Shown: positions 8,247 to 18,735, counted from the stretch's first letter. The stretch is 64,000 nt of DNA from Saccharopolyspora gloriosae (GCF_022828475.1 NZ_CP059557.1:4139470-4203469), one strand, 5' to 3'. Translations and numbers: made by a program. Notes: generated by a model not told the origin, from the sequence alone.

Positions 8247-8539
8247 CCGCCGCCGGCCGCGGTGACGGTGCGGATCTGAGCGGCGAGATCCAGCGCGCCC
8301 GAGCCATCCTCGGCGACCTCTGCTTCGGCTCGACCGCGCGCCACCCGGAAGACCGGATCCGCGATCACCTCGAACTGGACCCCGCCGAGATCACCGAACT
8401 CGAGTTGCAACTGCGCCACCGCCACCGAATCGACCTCGACCTGCGGGCCGTCTACGACCACACCTTGAGCGAGCTCGCCGCCCTCCTCTCCCGCGCCACG
8501 TTCCCCGAATCCGGCGGCTCCCAGAACTCCGACCGCTGA
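8243..8539 (+). CDS. Acyl-carrier-protein-like protein lacking the carrier serine
   Basis: A 98-residue protein with the length and helix pattern of an acyl carrier protein. The segment RIRDHLELDPAEITELELQL aligns with the region around the phosphopantetheine site, where carriers have D-S-L; here the serine is replaced (D-P-A), so it is unlikely to carry a 4'-phosphopantetheine arm. The following RHRHRIDLDLRAVYDHTLSELAALL matches the usual fourth-helix region. The ATG at 8243 overlaps the preceding short frame. It could be a degenerate carrier, a structural mimic that docks to an enzyme, or an unrelated four-helix protein. It lies between a methyltransferase and geosmin synthase, with no ketosynthase or adenylation gene near. 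Confidence 0.55.
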   Translation: MTAAGRGDGADLSGEIQRARAILGDLCFGSTARHPEDRIRDHLELDPAEITELELQLRHRHRIDLDLRAVYDHTLSELAALLSRATFPESGGSQNSDR

Positions 8540-11074
<2,535 letters not shown>

Positions 11075-11086
11075 CCGAAGGCGACG

Positions 11087-11122
11087 GGGCCGGGCGCGGA
11101 TGACGACGATCGCGCCCGGCCC
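11087..11122 (+). terminator. Hairpin terminator after geosmin synthase
   Basis: Perfect 12-bp inverted repeat GGGCCGGGCGCG / CGCGCCCGGCCC with a 12-base loop, starting 13 bases after the stop codon. There is no U-tract, as is usual in actinomycetes. Confidence 0.7.
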
Positions 11123-11352
11123 GGTCCGTCGTGGCCGCATCGTGCCGAGCGACGTTCCCGTTGCCGCTCAACGCCATACCGTGCTCTGCATGACATGGAA
11201 GCGGCGCATCGCCGTGGTCATGCTGACCTCGGGCGGAGTTCCTCCTCGCCGAAGCAGTATCAGGTCGCAGAGTTCCGGTCGGCACAGCGCTGAGCCGAAC
11301 CGCTGAGTTTCGACCACCCGACCCGCCACGCAGGTCGTTCTGAAAGGAGCCC

Positions 11353-12333
11353 TCAGGCCCCGTCACTTGCCGGCGGGCCGGGCGGCGGCTCGACGGGAGC
11401 GAACCGGCCGGTGGCGATGAGGACCACAACGAGCACGAGCGGCACGATCCAGCCGCTCCAGCCGAGGATCGTCGCCTGCGTGGTGTCGATGTGCTCTCCG
11501 GCCTCGGCGAACAAGAGGTAGCTCCCGCCCGCAGCGTTGAACGCGGCGTGCGCGAGGGCCGCGGGCCACACGGAGCCCGAACGGAGCCGCAACCAACCGA
11601 AGACCGCGCCGATCAGGACGCACATGCCGATCATCGCGGCCACGCCGAGCCAGCCCGGCGCGTCCGGGTAGTTGTACCCGAGCAGGATGAGCGGAGCGTG
11701 CCAACAGCCCCAGATCACGCCCATGATCAGCAGTGCCGGGAGCGCACCGAGCGGCATCAGCTTCGGCAGCAGCCACCCGCGCCATCCGAGTTCCTCCCCG
11801 AGCGCCGGGATGAGGTTGAGGAACGCGCCCAAGGGGAGAACGGCGAGCTGGATCGCGATGAGCGGACCGACCGGGATCGGAAGCTCGACTGCTCCCGCTT
11901 GCTCGTCGAGGGCCTGCTGGAACGCGGAGAAGTTCACGAAATCGGCCGGATAGACCCCGAGCAGCGCGCCGACCGGAAGTGCCACCAGAACGAGCGCGAT
12001 GGGCACGACGATCCCCAGCGCCCCGTAGCCGAGCACTCTCGGGACCGGCTTCAGCGGCCACAGCCCGAGAGTCCACGCCTTCCGCGGCGGCCGCTCCGCG
12101 AAGCGCACGACGACGAGGGCGGCGACCGCCGGGGTCATCATCATGGCGACCGGCACGAACGGGAACCAGGGGTCGGCGAGCCCGTCACCCAACCAGAGCG
12201 GGAGCGCCACGAGCCAGGAAAGCGCGAACGCGAGGGCGATGAACACGCCTACGGATCGCAGATCACGGCTGTTCATGCGGGCTTCGGATCGGGGCGCGGA
12301 CGAGTCCGATCCGGGCGGGATCTCGACGGTCAT
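11353..12333 (-). CDS. CPBP-family intramembrane metalloprotease
   Basis: A 326-residue membrane protein with about eight hydrophobic segments. The CPBP/Abi signature is present: motif 1 with two glutamates and arginine in LGEELGWRGWLLPKL, motif 2 in GCWHAPLILLGYNYP and a late LAHAAFNAAGGSY segment carrying the last histidine. Relatives include eukaryotic Rce1, which trims CaaX proteins, and bacterial proteins in bacteriocin self-immunity. The substrate here is unknown. The start codon overlaps the stop of the DUF3887 gene as ATGA, so both are translated together. The cytosolic N-terminus is Pro/Ser-rich and could start at an internal ATG (MNSRDLRS). Confidence 0.88.
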   Translation of the reverse strand: MTVEIPPGSDSSAPRSEARMNSRDLRSVGVFIALAFALSWLVALPLWLGDGLADPWFPFVPVAMMMTPAVAALVVVRFAERPPRKAWTLGLWPLKPVPRVLGYGALGIVVPIALVLVALPVGALLGVYPADFVNFSAFQQALDEQAGAVELPIPVGPLIAIQLAVLPLGAFLNLIPALGEELGWRGWLLPKLMPLGALPALLIMGVIWGCWHAPLILLGYNYPDAPGWLGVAAMIGMCVLIGAVFGWLRLRSGSVWPAALAHAAFNAAGGSYLLFAEAGEHIDTTQATILGWSGWIVPLVLVVVLIATGRFAPVEPPPGPPASDGA

Positions 12334-12935
12334 GACGTCCGCCCTTCGAGGATGTGCAGGCCGGCGATGGTCCGGTCGTCGCGGAACGCGATCCGTGCCG
12401 TGTAGTCGCCCGCCTCCAACGCGATTGGGGTGTTCGTGACCGTCACGTCGCCGGCTCGGGTGACTTCCGGTTCTCCGTGCTGCTCAAAAGCTCCCGCCAG
12501 TCCGACGATCTGAGCCCAAGCGGCGGCGAGCGCGTCCTCCGACAGGCCTTCGCGCATGGTCTGATCGAACCGCTCGGCTACACTCGACCACCGCCCGGCC
12601 GCGAGATCTCGAATCGCCGAGGCTGCCAGTTCGGCGGCTTCGGGTAACGGCGTGGTGTTCATCGGTTCTCCCGTTCTCGGGTCGGTCGGTTTGCCGTAGC
12701 GCTGAAACGCCGCTTGTCGGCTCACGCCCAGCGCATCACCGACGACTTGCCATGTGGCGCCGTTCTGGCGTGCCTGCTGCACAACGGCACGCACCACGTC
12801 ATCGGCGGCCGCCTGGATGCTCACGGCACGCCCGATCGAACCGGCCCAGTCTTCGTCCGTCAGGACGCGCGACGCGAGGAACGCCTCCGTGTGCGCTGTC
12901 AACGCCCGCAGCGACTCTGTCAAGTTACCTTGCAT
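12330..12935 (-). CDS. HTH-like plus DUF3887 protein
   Basis: A 201-residue soluble protein. The first 70 residues contain a helix-turn-helix-like segment, ATWQVVGDALGVSRQAAFQRYG; the second half (from about residue 105) matches DUF3887, a small NTF2-like domain: ERFDQTMREGLSEDALAAAWAQI through ARIAFRDDRTIAGLHILEGR. The pairing of a DNA-binding-like helix pair with an NTF2-like ligand fold suggests a small sensor-regulator. It is first in a two-gene operon with the CPBP protease. A 13-14-base direct repeat flanks its start codon and could be an autoregulatory site. Function is not known. Confidence 0.75.
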   Translation of the reverse strand: MQGNLTESLRALTAHTEAFLASRVLTDEDWAGSIGRAVSIQAAADDVVRAVVQQARQNGATWQVVGDALGVSRQAAFQRYGKPTDPRTGEPMNTTPLPEAAELAASAIRDLAAGRWSSVAERFDQTMREGLSEDALAAAWAQIVGLAGAFEQHGEPEVTRAGDVTVTNTPIALEAGDYTARIAFRDDRTIAGLHILEGRTS

Positions 12936-12951
12936 GCGTCAAGCTTACCTT
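12919..12951. promoter_or_regulatory. Direct repeat across the DUF3887 gene start
   Basis: Plus-strand reading GTCAAGTTACCTT, then GCATGC, then GTCAAGCTTACCTT: two near-identical copies (one inserted base) 19 bases apart, covering the start codon of the HTH/DUF3887 gene. This spacing puts both on nearly the same DNA face. A candidate operator; not proven. Confidence 0.4.
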
Positions 12952-12979
12952 TACACCGCCCGAACAGAATCGAGCCGCG

Positions 12980-13495
12980 ATGACATGGTCGATACCCCGG
13001 ATCACCACCGGCGCTGAACGCCATCTGCTCGAGAGCACGCTCGACCGCAACCGGGCCGAACTGATCAACACTGTGCGCGGCATGTCCGAAGCCGAGGCCC
13101 GCCGCCGCCTCGTCGCCTCACCGACCACCCCGATCGGATTGCTCAAACACGCCGCGGTCGCCGAACGGATCTGGTTCCAGCACGTCCTGGCGGGCGTGCC
13201 CAAGAGCGAATGCGATGGCGGCACGACGTCGGGCGACGCCAGTTTCATCGTCGACGACCACGAGACCGTGGCCGACGTGATCGTCGAATTCGAGCGCGTC
13301 AGCGAGCGCTCGCGCGTGATCGCCGCCGCGTTCGGCCTCGACGACACCACAACGCACCCCGACCTGGGCGAGGTCAGCCTGCGGTTCATCTACCTGCTCC
13401 TCGCGGAGGACTTCGCGCGTCACGCCGGTCACGGCGACATCCTCCGCGAGCAGATCAAGCACGCACCCACCCCCGATATTTCAGAACAGCCGTGA
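12980..13495 (+). CDS. DinB-family (DUF664) protein
   Basis: A 171-residue four-helix-bundle protein of the DinB/DUF664 type common in actinomycetes. Recognisable pieces are the N-terminal RHLLESTLDRNRAELINTVRGMSEAEARRR, the metal-ligand helix GLLKHAAVAERIWFQ, and the C-terminal LLAEDFARHAGHGDILREQI, whose histidines correspond to the family's metal-binding triad. Many relatives are thiol transferases that use mycothiol or bacillithiol; a mycothiol-dependent role is plausible in an actinomycete but not shown. The start is the ATG at 12980, just after an Arg-rich open region. It is divergent from the CPBP operon and ends before a 740-base gap. Confidence 0.8.
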   Translation: MTWSIPRITTGAERHLLESTLDRNRAELINTVRGMSEAEARRRLVASPTTPIGLLKHAAVAERIWFQHVLAGVPKSECDGGTTSGDASFIVDDHETVADVIVEFERVSERSRVIAAAFGLDDTTTHPDLGEVSLRFIYLLLAEDFARHAGHGDILREQIKHAPTPDISEQP

Positions 13496-14047
13496 TCGAG
13501 GGGTCCGCGCAACGTCATCGCGGCGGAGAACAAGCACACGCAGCCCGTTGCGCCGCAGTCGAGTCAGCTCAATCGCCGCACGCACCCGCGTGAAGGACCG
13601 CGGCACCCACCGGCCTCGAACACAGGCCGCCCGATCGCAAGAGCTCGTCGGACCCGACCTCGTGACGGCGGCCGGAATCGCTGGGTGAGCTGCTCGCGGA
13701 GGAAACCCGCCTCCCGAGAGGCCGACTGCGAACCCACCGGCGAAGCGGCGGCTCTGCGCTGAGGCGCATCCGAACACGGCTTCGCCGCAAGGCAGGCTTG
13801 CTTCGCCGCTGTTGTCGGGCTTCGCCGACCACAAGGGCGGCTTCGTTGTTCGCTGGGCGACGAACAAGAATCGGGGTGCTGGAATTCCCGATGCGGCCTC
13901 GTTGTCCCGCATCGTGGCCATGGGGTCGTTCGCTTGACGCGGGGCGACCGCGCGAACGTAGAGTTCTTGGTGCGGTGAGCGAGAAATCCCGTCCTCTCGG
14001 CGAGCGCCGGTGGCGGTGGCTCCCCGTCGACGGCGAGGGAGGGATCG
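13496..14047. other. Intergenic region with repeat copy A1
   Basis: No gene is recognised here. The stretch 13680-13815 is a copy of the dispersed hairpin repeat family. The rest probably holds the promoter and leader of the sulfur operon that starts at 14048. Confidence 0.5.
13680..13815 (-). repeat. Dispersed intergenic repeat family A, copy A1
   Basis: Read on the minus strand, it runs GCGAAGCAAGCCTGCCTT, then a CGAAGCC/GGATGCGC section, then GCCGGTGGGTTCGCAG and CTCCGCGAGCAGCTC. The same blocks occur in the same order at 18549-18660 on the plus strand. This is a diverged and partial copy in the opposite orientation. Confidence 0.65.
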
Positions 14048-14140
14048 ATGCGGGCACCGGTGCACGGCCCCGGATTCCGCGGTGCCAAGCGGCGGCACGT
14101 CGACCTGCTGCGGGTGAGCAGCGCGAGCTGTCCACGCTGA
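14048..14140 (+). CDS. Putative sulfur-operon leader peptide
   Basis: A 30-residue frame starting at an ATG behind GGGAGGG and ending KRRHVDLLRVSSASCPR. The RRHVDLLRxxSAxC ending is the hallmark of a small peptide family found upstream of sulfur-acquisition genes in actinomycetes, where translation through the final cysteine is thought to sense cysteine supply and control downstream expression. It lies 94 bases ahead of the first monooxygenase gene. The family match is based on the motif; regulation by attenuation is inferred. Confidence 0.8.
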   Translation: MRAPVHGPGFRGAKRRHVDLLRVSSASCPR

Positions 14141-14234
14141 CGGAAGACCCCGCGCCCCCCGTCCCGCCGCCCGGCCGACCGGCCCGTTCCGGCCCGCCCG
14201 GCGCGCTCCCACCGCAGGAGAGGTCTGTCCTCGC

Positions 14235-15461
14235 ATGTCCGAGAACCCGCTGCACCTGGCCGTCGCGCTCGACGGCGCAGGCTGGCATCCCGCCGCGTGG
14301 CGTGATCCGAACGCCACTCCCGAAGCCCTGTTCACACCGGGCTACTGGACCGCGCTGGTCCAGGCCGCCGAGCGGGGCCTGCTCGACTTCGCCACCATCG
14401 AAGACGCGCTGGGCCTGCAGTCCGACGATCACATCAGCAACACCGACCGCCGCACCGACCAGGTGCGCGGGCGGCTCGACGCCGAGCTGATCGCCGCGTT
14501 CACCGCGCCGCTGACCAGCCGGGTCGGGCTGATCCCGACGATCACCACAACGCACACCGAGCCGTTCCACATCGCCTCGGCGCTGGCCACGCTGGACCAC
14601 AACAGCCTCGGCCGGGCCGGGTGGCGAGTGCAGACCTCGGTCCGCGCCGACGAGGCGGCGCACTTCGGCCGCCGCGCGCTGCCGGAGATCCGGCGCGACA
14701 CCCTCGGCACTCCGGAGACGGACGCGGCGGTGGCGGACCTGTTCGAGGAGGCCGGCGACTCCGTCGAGGTGGTGCGGCGGTTGTGGGACAGCTGGGAGGA
14801 CGGCACCGAGATCCGGGACGCCGAGACGAACCGGTTCCTGGACCGCGACAAGCTGCACCACATCGACTTCAGCGGGCGCTTCTTCTCCGTGCGCGGTCCC
14901 GGCATCGTGCCGCGACCGCCGCAGGGTCAGCCGCTGGTGGTCGCGCTGGCGCATGCGCGGGCGGCCTACGAGCTCGCCGCGCGGTCGGCCGACGTGGTGT
15001 TCACGACGCCGCGCAACGCCGCCGAAGTCCCGGGGATCGTGGCCGAGGTGCGGGCCGCCGAGCAGGCGGTCGGGCGCACCGGCGCACCGCTGCGGATCCT
15101 CGCGGACGTCGTGGTGTCCGTCGACGAGGACGCCGCCGAGGCACGGGATCGGCTGCGGCGGCTCGACGAGCTCGACGAACCACTGCGCTCCGATGCGGCC
15201 GTGGTCGCCGGTTCGGTGGTCGAGCTCGCCGACCTGCTGCAGGAGTGGCGCGCGGCTTCACCTGAGCTGGACGGCTTCCGGTTGCGCCCCGCGGTGCTGC
15301 CCACCGACCTGGACGCCATCGCCGACGGCCTGGTGCCCGAACTCCAGCGGCGCGGCGCGTTCCGCTCCGCTTACGACACCGACAGCCTGCGCGAACGGTT
15401 CGGGCTGCCCCGACCGGCGAGCCGGTACGCGGGCGAGAACACGGCGGAGGTGGCCCGATGA
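14235..15461 (+). CDS. LLM-class flavin-dependent monooxygenase
   Basis: A 408-residue luciferase-like TIM-barrel monooxygenase using reduced FMN supplied by a partner reductase. Family marks are LHLAVALDGAGWHPAAWR at the start, the strand with ERGLLDFATIEDALGLQ, VGLIPTITTTHTEPFHIASALATLDHNSLGRAGW and later FFSVRGPGIVPRPPQGQP. The length fits the SsuD/NtaA/DszA superfamily. AGGAGAGG lies ahead of the ATG. It overlaps the second monooxygenase gene as ATGA and follows the cysteine-linked leader peptide, so oxidation of an organosulfur compound is the likely task; the actual substrate is not visible. Confidence 0.88.
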   Translation: MSENPLHLAVALDGAGWHPAAWRDPNATPEALFTPGYWTALVQAAERGLLDFATIEDALGLQSDDHISNTDRRTDQVRGRLDAELIAAFTAPLTSRVGLIPTITTTHTEPFHIASALATLDHNSLGRAGWRVQTSVRADEAAHFGRRALPEIRRDTLGTPETDAAVADLFEEAGDSVEVVRRLWDSWEDGTEIRDAETNRFLDRDKLHHIDFSGRFFSVRGPGIVPRPPQGQPLVVALAHARAAYELAARSADVVFTTPRNAAEVPGIVAEVRAAEQAVGRTGAPLRILADVVVSVDEDAAEARDRLRRLDELDEPLRSDAAVVAGSVVELADLLQEWRAASPELDGFRLRPAVLPTDLDAIADGLVPELQRRGAFRSAYDTDSLRERFGLPRPASRYAGENTAEVAR

Positions 15462-16843
15462 GCGCGGACCGCAAGCAGGTGATCCTGGGCGCCTACTTCC
15501 CGGGCGTCAACCACGACACGGTGTGGAGCGACCCGGCCTCGGGCAGCCACATCGACTTCTCGTCCTTCGAGCACTGGGCGCGCACGGCCGAACGCGGGAA
15601 GCTGGACCTGCTGTTCCTGGCCGAGGGGCTGCGGCTGCGCACCCGCGGGGAGGCGATCTTCGACCAGGACGTGGTGGGCCGCCCGGACACGTTCACCGTG
15701 CTCGCCTCGCTCGCGGCGATCACCGAGCACATCGGGCTGGCGGGGACGATCAACTCGACGTTCAACGAGCCCTACGAGCTGGCGCGCAAGTTCGCCTCGC
15801 TGGACCTGCTCTCCGGTGGCCGGGCCGCGTGGAACGTGGTGACCAGTTTCGACGCCCCCACCGGGGAGAACTTCCGGCGCGGCGGGTTCCTCGATCGTTC
15901 GCAGCGCTACGAGCGGGCCGGGGAGACGCTGGAAGCGGCGCGGCGGCTGTGGGATTCGTGGGGTTCGGACGCCGTGGTGGCCGATCAGGAGATCGGGCGA
16001 TTCCTGCGCGATGAGCGCGTGGGCGACTTCGCCGTCCAGGGCAACCAGTTCGACATCGCGGGCAGGTTCTCCACGCCGCGCTCGCCGCAGGGGCATCCGG
16101 TGGTGCTTCAGGCCGGTGAGTCGCCGGCCGGACGGGACTTCGCGGCGAAGCACTCCGACGCGATCTTCTCCCGGTACCAGCAGTTCGACGAGGCCCGAGC
16201 GTTCTACACCGACGTCAAGGCGCGGGTGGCCAAGGCCGGGCGGAACCCGGACGAGGTGAAGATCCTGCCGTCGGCGGCGGTCATCCTCGGCGACACCGAG
16301 GCGGAGGCGCGCGATCGGCACGCCGACATCCGCAGCCGCCAGGTGGATCCGTTCACCGCGATCGTGCTCGCGGAGACGGCGTGGAACCGGGATCTGTCCG
16401 ATGTGGACCCGGATGGTCCGGTGCCGGATCTCGAACCGACTCCGGACGCACCGAAGTGGATCAAGGGCCGGGCGCCGCTGACTCAGGACGCCCACGCCAC
16501 CGCCGAAGCGTGGCGGCAGCTCGGCCGCTCCGAGGGCTTGTCCTTGCGGCAGGTGGTGACGAAGGTGTTCGACCGCAACGTGTTCGTCGGCACCCCGGAG
16601 TTCGTGGCCGAGGAGATCGACCGGTACGTGCAGCAGGAGGCGGTGGACGGGTTCATCCTCGGCTCGCACGTGACCCCGTCCGGGCTGGACGAGGTCGTGG
16701 ACCGGGTGGTGCCGCTGCTGCAGGACCGCGGCGCCTTCCGCACCGAGTACACCGGCACGACACTGCGCGACAACCTCGGCCTGGAACCGGCGGAGAAGTT
16801 CGGCGAACCGGGCACGCGGCGATCGGACTCCGCCGCGTCCTGA
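15458..16843 (+). CDS. NtaA/SnaA/DszA-type FMN-dependent monooxygenase
   Basis: A 461-residue luciferase-like monooxygenase of the NtaA/SnaA/DszA(SoxA) group, longer than SsuD. Typical segments are KQVILGAYFPGVNHDTVW, GKLDLLFLAEGLRLR, LAGTINSTFNEPYELARKFASLDLLSGGRAAWNVVTS and SPQGHPVVLQAGESPAGRDFAAKHSDAIF. Known members oxidise nitrilotriacetate, streptogramin or dibenzothiophene sulfone with FMNH2. It is translationally coupled to the preceding monooxygenase. Together with the sulfur leader peptide, a role in desulfurising an organic compound is favoured. No flavin reductase gene is visible within the locus, so the FMNH2 source must be elsewhere. Confidence 0.9.
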   Translation: MSADRKQVILGAYFPGVNHDTVWSDPASGSHIDFSSFEHWARTAERGKLDLLFLAEGLRLRTRGEAIFDQDVVGRPDTFTVLASLAAITEHIGLAGTINSTFNEPYELARKFASLDLLSGGRAAWNVVTSFDAPTGENFRRGGFLDRSQRYERAGETLEAARRLWDSWGSDAVVADQEIGRFLRDERVGDFAVQGNQFDIAGRFSTPRSPQGHPVVLQAGESPAGRDFAAKHSDAIFSRYQQFDEARAFYTDVKARVAKAGRNPDEVKILPSAAVILGDTEAEARDRHADIRSRQVDPFTAIVLAETAWNRDLSDVDPDGPVPDLEPTPDAPKWIKGRAPLTQDAHATAEAWRQLGRSEGLSLRQVVTKVFDRNVFVGTPEFVAEEIDRYVQQEAVDGFILGSHVTPSGLDEVVDRVVPLLQDRGAFRTEYTGTTLRDNLGLEPAEKFGEPGTRRSDSAAS

Positions 16844-16934
16844 CGCTCTCCCCCGGTGGGGCCGGCCACCACCGGCCCCACCGGCCCGAGCGCCCGGCAA
16901 CCACCTCAGGTGATTGCTTCCGCCACCCGCTCCT

Positions 16935-16995
16935 ACCGGTCGAAGGGGCCGTCGACTCCACGGGTTCGTTGGAGTGAACGGCCCCTTCGACCGGT
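16935..16995. terminator. Perfect 18-bp inverted repeat between convergent genes
   Basis: Arms ACCGGTCGAAGGGGCCGT (16935-16952) and ACGGCCCCTTCGACCGGT (16978-16995) match exactly. The 25-base loop can pair further through ACTCCA and TGGAGT. It sits between genes converging from both sides and can act as a bidirectional terminator. The GTGAACGG...CC core is shared with hairpins at 23859 and 41102. Confidence 0.7.
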
Positions 16996-17079
16996 CTTGG
17001 CGGCTGAGAAGTCCTTGCAGGATGGTCTTTGATCCGGGTCTTGTCAGCGGCGAAAGCCGCTGCGCAGTGACCAGCCTGA

Positions 17080-17215
17080 GCAGACCGGCCACCGGCGGGT
17101 TCTCAACGGCTTCCTCGCGAGGACGGCGATTTCGCCGTGCATCGGACATGCATGAGAAATCGCGGTACACCGGCAGCGGACAAGCCCCTGAGGTTCCGGT
17201 GAGCAGCCCGCTGCG
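17080..17215 (+). repeat. Dispersed intergenic repeat family A, copy A4
   Basis: Blocks GGCCACCGGCGGGTTCTCA, CTTCCTCGCGAG, GACGGCGATTTCGCCG and CCTGAGGTTCCGG appear in the same order as in the copies at 18615 and 30370, with a different inner loop. The outer arms are less perfectly paired than in the other copies. Confidence 0.6.
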
Positions 17216-17248
17216 CAGGCCGTTCTGAGAGGACTCCTGAACACGCAT

Positions 17249-18418
17249 TCACCTAGGTCGGAGTGTGCGGGCGGTGAGGAGGACCAGCAGGGCCGCCAAG
17301 GGGGCCGAGGCGGCGGCGGCGAAGCCCCAGCGGGCGTCGGCGTGGTAGAGCGGGACCCACAGCACCGGTGCCAATGCGCCGCCGAAGAACTGCGCGGACA
17401 ACGCCAGTGACGCGGCGCCGCCCCGGTTGGCGGGGGCGCTGGTGGCGGACAGTTCGTTGACGATGGTGCGGATGCCGGTGACCGCACCACCGGCGGCGAC
17501 GACACCGGCCACGACGAGCAACGGGTCGGGCGCCAGCGCGGCGGTGAGCACTCCGGCGGCGAGCAGCGTGTTCATCACCAGGCCCAGCGAGCGTGGACCC
17601 GTCCGCTCCGCCCAGCGGCCGAGCGGTCCGGCGGCGGCCACTCCGGCCACGCCGAACGCCGCGCTCACCAGACCTCGTTGCACCGGGCCGAAACCGAAGT
17701 CGTCCTGGGTGCGCAGCACCACCAGCACGGTCAGCCCGACGGCGCCGAGATAGCTCAGGAACGACAGCGCCGCAGCCAGTCCCAGCCTGCGGTTGAGCAG
17801 GACCCGCCACGGCACCGCTCCCTCCGCTCGGCGAGCGGCGGCCGCCGCGTCCGGCGGGAACAGCACCAGCACTATCGCGACCAGCGTGGGGAAGGCGAAC
17901 GCGAGCCGCCAGTTCCAAGACGCCGACAACCCGGTGATCAGCGGGCTGAAACCCTGCCCGGCGGCCTGCATCGCCGCGAACCAGCCCAGTGCCCGGCCAC
18001 GACGTTGCGCGGGCACCAGGTCGATGATCGAGGCCACCAGCAGCGGCGTGGTGAACGCGTTCGACGCGCCCTGCAACGCCCGCGCCACCAGGAAGACCTC
18101 GATCGACGGCGCCGCCGCGCACAGCACTGACACCAGCACGAACACCACCAGCGACACGCGCACGGTGCGGCGACGGCCCCATCGTTCCGCCAGCGTGCCC
18201 GACACCAGCAGCAGCACCGCGAACGGCACCATGTACACGGTGACCGCGGCCGCGACCGCCGTCACCGAACCGCGCAGCCCGGCGGCGACCTCGTGCACCA
18301 TCGGCGTGACCATGGTGCTGCCGTACGGACCGAGAAAACCGCCGACGTACAACGGCCACACCCGTGGCCCCGCCCTCCTGGCGAACCCGCGATCAGCCAG
18401 GCCGGCCATGCACGGCAC
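17249..18418 (-). CDS. MFS transporter
   Basis: A 389-residue major facilitator with twelve predicted membrane segments, near the short end for drug/proton antiporters. The loop after helix 2 reads SGTLAERWGRRRTVRVSL, matching MFS motif A (GxxxDrxGrrr). It starts at an ATG (MPCMAGLADRGFARRAGPR) and lies convergent to the FMN monooxygenases. Its product could move an organosulfur compound or toxin, but only the neighbourhood points that way. It is followed, on its start side, by the tandem 44-bp repeats and hairpin element A2. Confidence 0.85.
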   Translation of the reverse strand: MPCMAGLADRGFARRAGPRVWPLYVGGFLGPYGSTMVTPMVHEVAAGLRGSVTAVAAAVTVYMVPFAVLLLVSGTLAERWGRRRTVRVSLVVFVLVSVLCAAAPSIEVFLVARALQGASNAFTTPLLVASIIDLVPAQRRGRALGWFAAMQAAGQGFSPLITGLSASWNWRLAFAFPTLVAIVLVLFPPDAAAAARRAEGAVPWRVLLNRRLGLAAALSFLSYLGAVGLTVLVVLRTQDDFGFGPVQRGLVSAAFGVAGVAAAGPLGRWAERTGPRSLGLVMNTLLAAGVLTAALAPDPLLVVAGVVAAGGAVTGIRTIVNELSATSAPANRGGAASLALSAQFFGGALAPVLWVPLYHADARWGFAAAASAPLAALLVLLTARTLRPR

Positions 18419-18460
18419 CTTCCTGTCCTGTCAGCGGCGCAGCCGCGCTGTCGGCCCGCG

Positions 18461-18592
18461 AGCAAGCCCGCCTCGCGGCCAAAGGCCGTGCTTTCGGGCT
18501 GCGAAGCAAGCCTGCTTTACGGCCGAAGGCCATGCCTTCGGGCTGCGAAGCAAGCCTGCCTCGCGGCCGAAGGCCGTGCCTGTATGCGCGAA
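18461..18592. repeat. Three tandem 44-bp units
   Basis: AGCAAGCC recurs at 18461, 18505 and 18549, an exact 44-base period. Each unit continues with C(G/T)GC(C/T)T..., CGGCC(A/G)AAGGCC and a TTCGGGCTGCGA ending, the last unit diverging after its GGCCGTGCC. Within a unit GGCC(A/G)AAGGCC is itself a small palindrome. One such unit also precedes copy A1 at 13789-13806 on the other strand. Confidence 0.8.
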
Positions 18593-18614
18593 GCGCATAG
18601 CCCACGCAAGCAAG

Positions 18615-18735
18615 GTGACCACCGGCGGGTTCTCAGCTGTCTTCTCGCGAGAACAGGTTTTTCCCTCGTGGCGGAGCCACTAGGGAAAAAGATCCCGCAG
18701 CGAGAAGACAGCTGAGGTTCCGCCACCCGACCACC
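18615..18735 (+). repeat. Dispersed intergenic repeat family A, copy A2 (best preserved)
   Basis: Outer arms CTCAGCTGTCTTCTCG (18632-18647) and CGAGAAGACAGCTGAG (18701-18716) are perfect. Inside, TTTTTCCCT (18658-18666) pairs with AGGGAAAAA (18682-18690), and GTGG pairs with CCAC at the tip. The whole 85 bases can fold as one nested stem. Flanks ACCGGCGGGTT and GAGGTTCCGCCACCCG are shared with other copies. Confidence 0.8.

Larger units (their letters stand above)
16844..17248. other. Convergent intergenic region with two hairpin elements
   Basis: No gene is recognised. It contains the perfect 18-bp inverted repeat at 16935-16995 and repeat copy A4 at about 17080-17215, between the convergent monooxygenase and MFS genes. 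Confidence 0.6.

Noticed and set aside
18461-18592. 44-bp periodic repeats considered as a CRISPR array
   Set aside because: The units are contiguous with no spacers between them, only three in number, and without cas genes.
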